NCBI GenBank assembly: GCA_947479995.1
Contig: CANKBT010000171.1
Span: 1 to 6,799, forward strand
Reading direction: 5' to 3'
Source: Frankiaceae bacterium
Lineage (GTDB): Bacteria; Actinomycetota; Actinomycetes; Mycobacteriales; SCTD01
Length of the DNA stretch: 6,799 nucleotides
Position 1 is the stretch's first letter. Every line of letters begins with the position of its first letter. The notes under the pieces were generated by a model. It searched no databases, was not told where the DNA came from, and saw only the letters and a list, made by a program, of their open reading frames with translations. Shown here piece by piece: positions 1-5,092 of the stretch. A program made the position numbers and the translations under genes.

Positions 1-989
1 GCGGCGAAGACCGGGATCTGCTCGCCGGTCAGCGGGTTGGTCGCCGTGACCCCGAGGTCGACGCCGGTCTTCTCGCGCTCGGTCGACTGCCGCTCGATGT
101 CGGACAGCCGCTTCACCTGCTCGCGGTAGGCCTCCAGCGCCTCGCGCCGCGACGGGTCGCACAGCTCCAGCGCCAGCGGCGCGTCCGCCGCGACGACGAA
201 GAACGTGGCGCCGTACAGCGTGTCCGGGCGCGTGGTGAAGACGGTGACCGCGCGGTCGCCGACGCGGAAGTCGACGTGCGCGCCCTGGCTGCGGCCGATC
301 CAGTTCTCCTGCATGCGCAGCACGCGGTCGGGCCAGCTGCCCTCGAGCTGCGCCATGTCCTCGAGCAGCCGGTCGGCGTAGTCGGTGACCTTGAAGAACC
401 ACTGCGTCAGCTCGCGCTTGGTGACCTGGGTGCCGCAGCGCTCGCAGGCGCCCTGCACGACCTGCTCGTTGGCGAGCACCGTCTGGTCCTTCGGGCACCA
501 GTTGACGGCGCTGCTCTTGCGGTACGCCAGGCCGCGCTCGCGGAAGCGCAGGAACAGCCACTGCGTCCACCGGTAGTACTCCGGGTCGCTGGTGTGCAGG
601 CGCCGCGACCAGTCGAAGCTGATGGCGTAGCGCCGGAAGCTCTCGGCCTGCGTCTCGATGTTGGCGTACGTGTAGGTGGCCGGGTGCTCGTCGCGCCGGA
701 TGGCGGCGTTCTCGGCCGGCAGGCCGAAGGAGTCCCAGCCGATGGGGTGCAGCACGTCGAAGCCGCGGCGCATCCAGTAGCGCGCGAGCACGTCGCACAG
801 GCCGTACGCCTCGGCGTGGCCCATGTGCAGGTCGCCGCTCGGGTACGGGAACATGTCGAGCACGTACTTCTTCGGCGCGCCCTCGCGGCGGCCGGCGCGC
901 GCGAGGTCGAGGCGGTCCCACACCGGCAGCCAGCGCTCCTGCGCGGTCCTCGGGTCGTACGCCCGGTCCTCGACTGCCCCGCTGGTCAC
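1..989 (-). CDS. leuS: Leucyl-tRNA synthetase, N-terminal 329 residues (partial, cut at left edge)
   Basis: Cytoplasmic class I aminoacyl-tRNA synthetase that attaches leucine to tRNA-Leu using ATP. The reverse-strand translation starts at a GTG (987-989) and reads MTSGAVEDRAYDPR. It then gives the Rossmann-fold entry FPYPSGDLHMGH, whose HMGH (residues 55-58) is the class I HIGH signature for ATP binding. Further LeuRS hallmarks follow: GWDSFGLPAENAA, the Zn-binding insertion CPKDQTVLANEQVV with a CERC knuckle, and the start of the CP1 editing domain with VFTTRPDTLYGATF. The full enzyme is usually over 800 residues, so the rest of the editing domain, the KMSKS loop and the anticodon-binding domain lie off the left edge. 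The GTG start is supported by AGGAGG at 995-1000 (minus strand, 5-nt spacing). The gene diverges from the PAP2 gene at 1108. No frameshift or in-frame stop was seen. Confidence 0.97.
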   Translation of the reverse strand, partial: MTSGAVEDRAYDPRTAQERWLPVWDRLDLARAGRREGAPKKYVLDMFPYPSGDLHMGHAEAYGLCDVLARYWMRRGFDVLHPIGWDSFGLPAENAAIRRDEHPATYTYANIETQAESFRRYAISFDWSRRLHTSDPEYYRWTQWLFLRFRERGLAYRKSSAVNWCPKDQTVLANEQVVQGACERCGTQVTKRELTQWFFKVTDYADRLLEDMAQLEGSWPDRVLRMQENWIGRSQGAHVDFRVGDRAVTVFTTRPDTLYGATFFVVAADAPLALELCDPSRREALEAYREQVKRLSDIERQSTEREKTGVDLGVTATNPLTGEQIPVFA

Positions 990-994
990 GCCGT

Positions 995-1000
995 CCTCCT
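995..1000 (-). promoter_or_regulatory. Shine-Dalgarno site of leuS
   Basis: On the minus strand this is AGGAGG, a full anti-SD match, 5 nt before the GTG at 987-989. It decides the leuS start. It is the strongest ribosome-binding site in the window; most other genes here have a weak one or none. Confidence 0.85.
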
Positions 1001-1010
1001 CGCACGGGAA

Positions 1011-1035
1011 GGGCCCCCGTGGTGACCGAGGGCCC
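1011..1035 (-). repeat. Inverted repeat / hairpin in the leuS leader
   Basis: Read on the minus strand, the 25-nt segment begins GGGCCC and ends GGGCCC. It can fold into a 9-bp stem (GGGCCCTCG against CGGGGGCCC, with one T-G wobble) closing a 7-nt loop. It lies 21 nt before the leuS start codon, just upstream of the SD, and would sit almost at the mRNA 5' end if the candidate -10 at 1044-1049 is used. No T-run follows, so it is not a standard intrinsic terminator. It could stabilise the 5' end, attenuate, or be a protein-binding palindrome. No T-box sequence (such as GGGUGG) was seen. Confidence 0.6.
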
Positions 1036-1043
1036 GGCTGCCG

Positions 1044-1049
1044 ATCGTA
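1044..1049 (-). promoter_or_regulatory. Candidate -10 element of the leuS promoter
   Basis: Minus-strand TACGAT matches the actinobacterial TANNNT -10 pattern. Transcription would begin near 1036-1038, giving a leader of about 48 nt that holds the hairpin at 1011-1035 and the SD at 995-1000. No convincing -35 was found at 16-18 nt spacing. The call rests on one hexamer and its position. Confidence 0.4.
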
Positions 1050-1058
1050 CGCGCGCTG

Positions 1059-1091
1059 CGGCCGCGTCGTGATCGTCCGGTGACGCGGCCG
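1059..1091. repeat. Perfect 10-bp inverted repeat in the leuS/PAP2 divergent region
   Basis: The left arm CGGCCGCGTC (1059-1068) and the right arm GACGCGGCCG (1082-1091) are exact reverse complements separated by 13 nt, about two helical turns between arm positions. The repeat lies upstream of the leuS -10 candidate (1044-1049) and directly upstream of the PAP2 -10 (1096-1101), covering its -35 position. This is where an operator for a dimeric regulator would sit. In DNA this GC-rich a chance repeat is possible. Confidence 0.5.
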
Positions 1092-1095
1092 GCCG

Positions 1096-1101
1096 TAGGC
1101 T
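1096..1101 (+). promoter_or_regulatory. -10 element of a leaderless promoter for the PAP2 gene
   Basis: TAGGCT fits the TANNNT -10 consensus and ends 6 nt before the GTG at 1108. Transcription would therefore start at or within a base or so of the start codon, giving a leaderless mRNA, which is common in actinobacteria. There is no SD-like sequence before this GTG, which agrees. No clear -35 is visible. Confidence 0.65.
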
Positions 1102-1107
1102 GCCCTG

Positions 1108-2154
1108 GTGACCGACCGGGGCGTGACCGACGTGCTGCGCCCCGGCACCGCCGCCCCGCAGGTGGTCGCCACCCGGCCCACCCCGTGGGAGGTCGGGCGG
1201 CGCTACGCGACCCGCCGCACGCGGCTGCTCGTCGGCCTCGGCGTGCTGTTCACCGCCGTCTGCCTGCTGTTCGGCTTCCCCACCGGCCGCGAGGTCATCA
1301 CGCTGTGGGTGCTGGCGCTGCTGTTCGCGGTGGTCGGCGGCGACGTCCGCGCCTGGCGCACGACGGTGGTGCGCGACTGGCTGCCGCTGCTGGTCGTCCT
1401 GTTCGCCTACGACCTGCTGCGCGGCTTCGCCAAGGGCTCGGTGTCGCGCGCGCACGTGCTGCCGCAGCTGCGCGCCGAGGAGTGGCTCTTCGGCGGCGGG
1501 CGGGTCACGCCGACCGAGTGGCTCCAGGAGCGGCTCTACAGCTGCATCCCGTCCTGGTACGACTACCTCGCGGTGCCGGTCTACATGTCGCACTTCGTGG
1601 TGCCGATGGCCGTCGCCGCCGGGCTCTGGGCGACGTCGTACGCCCGCTTCAAGGAGTTCGTCTGGAGCCTGGTCACGCTCACCGCCATGACGCTGCTGAC
1701 GTACGCCGCCTTCCCCGCGGTGCCGCCGTGGATGGCCAGCCAGCGCCTCGACCCGGAGACGGGCCAGACCCTGCTGCCGTACACCGAGCGGGTGCCGTCG
1801 CACGTGCTCGAGGTGAGCGGCGTCGAGACGATCCACAACGCCGTGCAGCGCGGCGAGGCGTACGCGAACCCCGTCGCCGCGATCCCGTCGCTGCACTCCG
1901 CCGTGCCGATGCTCGTGCTGCTGCTCGCGTGGCCCTACTGCCGCAGGCTCGGGCGCACGCTGCTCGTCGTCTACATCGCGGCCATGACCTTCACGCTGGT
2001 CTACGGCGGCGAGCACTACGTCGTCGACGCGGTGATCGGCTGGGCGTACGCCGCGCTCGCCGTCGTCCTGGTGCGCCGCGTGCGCGCCCGGCGGGCCCGG
2101 GCGGCGGTCGCCGGGGCCGAGCCCCCGCGGGCGCCCGCTCCCGCGCCTGTGTAG
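1108..2154 (+). CDS. PAP2-superfamily integral membrane phosphatase/phosphotransferase (PAP2_3, inositolphosphotransferase-like)
   Basis: A 348-residue membrane protein of the phosphatidic-acid-phosphatase type 2 fold, which dephosphorylates or transfers head groups on membrane lipids at the outer leaflet. Six or so hydrophobic stretches are visible, for example about residues 39-57, 64-78, 90-104, 155-174, 184-201 and 264-277, with two more near 286-299 and 305-322. Two of the three catalytic motifs are clear: PSLHSA (H263, S264) for motif 2, and YGGEHYVVD (H303, D307) for motif 3, where the His is the expected nucleophile. Motif 1 is not the classical KxxxxxxRP; YDLLRGFAK (101-109) and WYDYLAVPVYMSHF are more typical of the Aur1/Ipt1-like branch. 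The C-terminus is a basic, then Ala/Pro-rich tail. The GTG start sits on a leaderless promoter (-10 at 1096). It is first in a close-packed group with 2165 and 2845. The substrate cannot be read from sequence. Confidence 0.88.
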   Translation: MTDRGVTDVLRPGTAAPQVVATRPTPWEVGRRYATRRTRLLVGLGVLFTAVCLLFGFPTGREVITLWVLALLFAVVGGDVRAWRTTVVRDWLPLLVVLFAYDLLRGFAKGSVSRAHVLPQLRAEEWLFGGGRVTPTEWLQERLYSCIPSWYDYLAVPVYMSHFVVPMAVAAGLWATSYARFKEFVWSLVTLTAMTLLTYAAFPAVPPWMASQRLDPETGQTLLPYTERVPSHVLEVSGVETIHNAVQRGEAYANPVAAIPSLHSAVPMLVLLLAWPYCRRLGRTLLVVYIAAMTFTLVYGGEHYVVDAVIGWAYAALAVVLVRRVRARRARAAVAGAEPPRAPAPAPV

Positions 2155-2157
2155 CGT
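2152..2157 (+). promoter_or_regulatory. -10 element overlapping the upstream stop codon (leaderless promoter for 2165)
   Basis: TAGCGT fits TANNNT and ends 7 nt before the GTG at 2165. Its first three bases are the TAG stop codon of the PAP2 gene. The same hexamer at nearly the same distance precedes argA (5081-5086). It would give the second gene its own leaderless transcript in addition to any read-through from 1108. Confidence 0.5.
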
Positions 2158-2164
2158 CGCGGCC

Positions 2165-2848
2165 GTGCTGCAGGCACCTCCCCGCCCGCCGCGGACCGCC
2201 CCGTCGGGCGTGCCCGCGCTGGTGGCGGTGCACGTCGGGTTCGCCGTCCTCGCCGGCGCCGCCTACCTCGTCGAGCCGCCGGCGCGCGGCTGGCTCGTGC
2301 TGCTGGCCGTCGTCGCGTACGGCGTCGCGCTGCCGCTCGTCGCCCGCGCCGCCGGCCGCGCGGACTGGCTGCGGCTGTGGGCGGTGCTCGCCCCGCTGTC
2401 GGTGCTGCAGGTGCTGCCGGACTGGGCGCTCGTCGAGGTCGCCGGCACGCTCGCCTTCCCCGACCTCGGCGGCCCGCGCGTCGGCGACGCCGTGCCGCTC
2501 GCGATGGCCGGCATGTGGGTGCCGCCGCTGTTCGTCGCGCTGCTCGCGGCGCGCGGCTCGGCCTGGCGCGCGGCGGTCGCCGCCGTCGTCGTGCTCGGCG
2601 GCGCCGAGGTGCTCGCGCCCGTGCTCGGGCTGTGGGAGCCCACCGGCGACCTCACCGAGGTGGCGGGCGTCGCGCTCTACGTGCTGCCCGCGGAGGCGCT
2701 GCTCGGCGCCGCGGCCTGCCTGGTGGTCGTGCACGCCCGCGACCTGCGCGCGCGGCTCGCCGGCGCGGCGGCCGTCGCGCTGCTCTACACCGGCGCGCTC
2801 GTCGTCGGCCTGCTGCTCCTCGACCGCGCCCGGCTGGTGGTCGCGTGA
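2165..2848 (+). CDS. Multi-pass integral membrane protein of unknown function
   Basis: 227 residues, very rich in Leu, Val and Ala, with about seven predicted membrane segments: near residues 16-36, 42-60, 69-88, 108-128, 134-154, 166-189 and 197-219. Charged residues are few and mostly in short loops. Possible functional residues are W87 in the LPDW stretch, W118 with the following PP, and the WEPTGD (157-162) and LPAEALLG (173-180) motifs, where polar residues sit close to membrane helices. WEPTG followed by LPAE is faintly like carotenoid-cyclase-type membrane proteins, but I do not assign that family. The GTG start lies 10 nt after the PAP2 stop, with no SD, and is placed by the -10 at 2152. 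The stop overlaps the next gene's start. Function unknown; an envelope or lipid role alongside the PAP2 protein is only an inference from position. Confidence 0.75.
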   Translation: MLQAPPRPPRTAPSGVPALVAVHVGFAVLAGAAYLVEPPARGWLVLLAVVAYGVALPLVARAAGRADWLRLWAVLAPLSVLQVLPDWALVEVAGTLAFPDLGGPRVGDAVPLAMAGMWVPPLFVALLAARGSAWRAAVAAVVVLGGAEVLAPVLGLWEPTGDLTEVAGVALYVLPAEALLGAAACLVVVHARDLRARLAGAAAVALLYTGALVVGLLLLDRARLVVA

Positions 2849-3318
2849 CCACGGGGCCGGGGGTGCCCGAGGAGCTCGTGCCGGTCGAGCTCAAGCGCGT
2901 GCCGCTGCGGCTCTACGAGCGCGCCGCGCAGCACCAGGCCGAGCTGATGCGCGAGTTCAGCCTCATCACGCTGTCCGAGCACCCGTCGGCGCTGCCCGGG
3001 CGGCTGCTGCGGCTCATCGAGGACCTGCAGGACCGCTTCGGCGAGGTGAGCGCCGGCCCCGACGCCGAGCGCGACGCGGCCGTCGCCGAGGGGCGCGCGA
3101 GCATCGACCTCGTCTACGCCGTGCCGCGCAGCGCCGGCCCGGCGTCGCGCGAGCTGCTGGAGCTGCTGCACGAGGCGGACGTCTACTGCAGCGGCGACCG
3201 CCTCATGACGCTCCCGTCCCCGCCCGACCAGGTGGCCTTCGTCGGCTGGTACCTCGGCGAGTTCGTGCGCCAGACGAACGGCGAGCCGGCGCGCCCCTGG
3301 GGCGGCTCGCTCGACTAG
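2845..3318 (+). CDS. Small soluble protein of unknown function, apparently conserved in actinobacteria
   Basis: 157 residues, no signal peptide and no membrane segment. The N-terminal half looks helical and amphipathic (LKRVPLRLYERAAQHQAELMREFSLI at about 16-41, then LLRLIEDLQDRFGEV). An acidic linker with DAERDAAVAEG follows, then IDLVYAVP (87-94), a helix RELLELLHEADVYC (102-115), and RLMTLPSPPDQVAFVGWYLGEFVRQTNGE (119-147). From memory, similar proteins in actinobacteria are often encoded beside partner-switching regulators (ATP-binding/SpoIIE and STAS proteins), but none is visible here, so that link is weak. The GTG start overlaps the upstream TGA as GTGA (2845-2848), suggesting translational coupling. 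In-frame GTGs at 2863 and 2878 are alternatives. The stop shares a CTAG with the convergent MocR gene. Confidence 0.75.
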   Translation: MTTGPGVPEELVPVELKRVPLRLYERAAQHQAELMREFSLITLSEHPSALPGRLLRLIEDLQDRFGEVSAGPDAERDAAVAEGRASIDLVYAVPRSAGPASRELLELLHEADVYCSGDRLMTLPSPPDQVAFVGWYLGEFVRQTNGEPARPWGGSLD

Positions 3319-4808
3319 CCGGCGTCCTCGCCGGGGAGGCGCCGCAGCCTCCGGTCGACGGCCGCGAGGTGCGCCTCCCACGCCACGGCGAGGCGCCGCA
3401 CGCCCTCGGCGAGCACCTCCGGCGCCTGCCCGTACGACAGCCGCAGGTACGGCGACGCGGCGTCGTCGACGCAGTGCACGCTGCCCGTCGTCACGGTGAC
3501 GCCCGCGCGCAGCGCGTGCTGCGCGAAGGCGTCGGCGGTGCCGACCGGCAGCCGCACCCACAGCGACAGCCCGCCCTCGGCGCCGTCGGTGGACCACGAC
3601 GGCAGCTGCTCGCGCAGCAGCGCCAGCACGAGCTCGCGCCGGGCCCGCAGCGAGGCGCGGCGGTGCGCGGCCACGTCGTCGAGGTGCGGCAGCAGGTCGG
3701 CGGCGACCGCCTGCGTCACGACCGACATGCCGTAGTCGCTGGCCGCGCGCGCCCGGCCGACGCGCGCGATGAGGTCGGCCGGGCCGCGCAGCCAGCCGAC
3801 GCGGAAGCCGCCCCAGGCGACCTTCGACAGCGAGCCGGACGTGATGACGCGCCCCTGCGCGGCGTGCGCGGCGACCGGCAGCGGCTGCGGCCGGTCGGTG
3901 ACCAGCTCGAGGATGTCGTCGCAGAACAGGTAGGTGTCGAGCCGGTCGAACAGCGCGGCGAGCGCGCGCCGGCGGCCGTCCGGCATGACCGTGCCGAGCG
4001 GGTTGTGGCAGGCCGGCATGAGGTAGGCGAGCCGGGCGCCGCTGCGCACCACCGCCTCCTCGAGCACCGCCGTCGACGCCCACGTGGGCTCGGCCGGCAC
4101 CGGCACCAGCCGGGCGCCGGCGCGGGCGAAGGTGTCGATGGCGCCCGGGTAGGTCGGGCTCTCCAGCACGACCGCGTCGCCCGGCCGCACCGTGGCGGCC
4201 GCCGTGAGCGCGAGCGCCTGCTGCGCGCCGGTCGTGATGAGCACCTCCTCGGGCGCCGTCGGCAGCCCCGCCGCCGTGTAGCGCGCGGCGACGCCCGCGC
4301 GCAGCGCCGGGCTGCCGAGCGGCTGGTAGCCGTGCTGGTCGCCGTCGGCCAGCAGCGCCTCGCGCGTCAGCCCCTGCAGCACCTGCTCGGGCACGGCGTC
4401 GAGGTCCCACAGCGAGCTGATCGCGAGGTCGACGACGTCGGGCGCCGGGCGGTCGACGAGGCGCGCGCTGAGCGTGCGCGCGCGCACCGCCGCGGGGTGC
4501 GGCTCGCCGACGAGCGCGAGCGGGCGCGGCGCGTCGACGCGCACCCACGTGCCGCTCCCCTGCCGCGACGCCAGCCAGCCGTCGTCGCGCAGCGACGCGT
4601 ACGCCGTGACGACGGTGCCGCGGCTGACCGACAGCGCGACGGCGAGCGCGCGCTCGGCCGGCAGCCGGGTGCCGGGCGGCAGGTCGCCGCGACGCACCGC
4701 CCGCAGCAGCGCGCGGCTCAGCAGCGCGTGCAGCGGGCCGGTGCCGGCGGCCCAGTCGCCGAGCACGCCGACCAGCGCCGCCGTGCCGACCTCGTGCACC
4801 GGGCCCAC
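3315..4808 (-). CDS. MocR/PdxR-type transcriptional regulator (GntR winged helix fused to class I aminotransferase domain)
   Basis: 497 residues from the GTG at 4806-4808. The GntR winged helix-turn-helix is at about 24-90 (PLHALLSRALLRAVRRGDLPPG, LPAERALA, VSRGTVVTAYASLRDDGWL). A full fold-type I PLP domain follows: TTGAQQAL (192-199), SPTYPG, CHNPLGT with N269, CDDILEL (D297/D298), SGSLSKVAWGGFRVGW with the PLP-linking lysine K329 and R336, and SPYLRLSYG with R456 as the likely carboxylate-binding arginine. Members of this family use PLP, or PLP bound to an amino compound, as effector and control vitamin B6 or amino-compound genes. The start is chosen because a GAGGGGG tract precedes it (4815-4821), homology to GntR domains begins just after it, and an upstream ATG at 4961 would place the GGACC operator cluster inside the coding region. 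No pdxS/pdxT genes lie in the window, so I give no symbol. Confidence 0.9.
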   Translation of the reverse strand: MGPVHEVGTAALVGVLGDWAAGTGPLHALLSRALLRAVRRGDLPPGTRLPAERALAVALSVSRGTVVTAYASLRDDGWLASRQGSGTWVRVDAPRPLALVGEPHPAAVRARTLSARLVDRPAPDVVDLAISSLWDLDAVPEQVLQGLTREALLADGDQHGYQPLGSPALRAGVAARYTAAGLPTAPEEVLITTGAQQALALTAAATVRPGDAVVLESPTYPGAIDTFARAGARLVPVPAEPTWASTAVLEEAVVRSGARLAYLMPACHNPLGTVMPDGRRRALAALFDRLDTYLFCDDILELVTDRPQPLPVAAHAAQGRVITSGSLSKVAWGGFRVGWLRGPADLIARVGRARAASDYGMSVVTQAVAADLLPHLDDVAAHRRASLRARRELVLALLREQLPSWSTDGAEGGLSLWVRLPVGTADAFAQHALRAGVTVTTGSVHCVDDAASPYLRLSYGQAPEVLAEGVRRLAVAWEAHLAAVDRRLRRLPGEDAG

Positions 4809-4814
4809 GCCCCA

Positions 4815-4821
4815 CCCCCTC
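4815..4821 (-). promoter_or_regulatory. Candidate Shine-Dalgarno tract of the MocR gene
   Basis: Minus-strand GAGGGGG lies 6 nt before the GTG at 4806-4808. It supports this start over the upstream ATG at 4961 and the next in-frame GTG at 4797-4799. It is a G-rich, imperfect SD in a C/G-rich tract, so the support is moderate. Confidence 0.45.
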
Positions 4822-4855
4822 GGCGCGAGCGTGCCGTCCGGGCCCCCGGCGCGGC

Positions 4856-4900
4856 AAGGTCCGCTCGCGGCCGAAGTGGACCAGGCGCGCCGGCGGACCG
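4856..4900. promoter_or_regulatory. Candidate MocR operator: three GGACC-core elements
   Basis: GGTCC at 4858-4862 and GGACC at 4878-4882 form an inverted pair; the flanks read AAGGTCC and GAAGTGGACCAG. A further GGACC at 4895-4899 repeats the second in the same direction, 17 bp on. The element GAAGTGGACCAG resembles, from memory, the AAAGTGGWCTA-type box reported for Corynebacterium glutamicum PdxR. The cluster lies 48-91 bp upstream of the MocR start, between it and the divergent small ORF, the usual place for an autoregulatory MocR operator. Confidence 0.55.
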
Positions 4901-4959
4901 GCCACCTCGCCCGCCGGTGGCCCGCGACGCCGCGGCCCGCCCGCAGGAGCGTGCGGGGC

Positions 4960-5070
4960 ATGACGCTGCTGCTGCTCCTGCCGTTCCTGCCCCTGCTCGC
5001 GCTGCTGCCCGGCGAGCTCCGCCGCGACGGCCTCGGCCACCGGCCGCCGCCCCGCTCCCACGACCGGTAG
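4960..5070 (+). CDS. Possible small single-helix membrane peptide (36 aa)
   Basis: A short ORF starting at ATG 4960. Residues 2-17 (TLLLLLPFLPLLALLP) form one hydrophobic helix with two internal prolines. A short polar tail, GELRRDGLGHRPPPRSHDR, follows. The tail motif DGLGHRPPPRSH recalls, from memory, the end of small actinobacterial membrane proteins of unknown function, which argues against a chance ORF. AGGAG at 4945-4949, 10 nt upstream, is a plausible though slightly distant SD; an in-frame GTG at 4951 is an alternative start. It diverges from the MocR gene across the GGACC cluster and ends 22 nt before argA. It is too small to be sure of; codon bias is not decisive at this length. Confidence 0.5.
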   Translation: MTLLLLLPFLPLLALLPGELRRDGLGHRPPPRSHDR

Positions 5071-5080
5071 CCCCGGTGGC

Positions 5081-5086
5081 TAGCGT
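5081..5086 (+). promoter_or_regulatory. -10 element of a leaderless promoter for argA
   Basis: TAGCGT (TANNNT) ends 6 nt before the GTG at 5093, and no SD precedes that GTG. The same hexamer at 2152 precedes the gene at 2165 in the same arrangement. Transcription would begin at about the start codon. No clear -35 is visible. Confidence 0.6.
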
Positions 5087-5092
5087 CGGCGC

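Noticed and set aside
276..1025. Plus-strand open frames antisense to leuS
   Set aside because: The reverse strand carries unmistakable leucyl-tRNA synthetase motifs; the plus-strand translation is compositionally a shadow.
1011..1035. Reading the GGGCCC hairpin as a terminator or T-box
   Set aside because: No T-run follows on either strand, the flanking genes diverge so no transcript needs ending here, and the conserved T-box core sequence is absent.
2377..2844. Upstream extension of the 157-residue protein's frame
   Set aside because: The extension is antisense-like Arg/Ala-rich sequence lying inside the membrane-protein gene in another frame; sensible protein composition begins at about 2845.
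4809..4961. N-terminal extension of the MocR protein to an ATG at 4961
   Set aside because: The extra 51 residues are Arg/Gly/Ala-rich with no homology pattern, would cover the operator-like GGACC elements and overlap the divergent small ORF start; the GTG at 4808 has a better SD and fits GntR domain length.
2785..5061. A 758-codon open frame on the minus strand
   Set aside because: Arg/Ala/Gly-rich shadow frame antisense to the small soluble protein and out of frame with the MocR gene; no recognisable motif.
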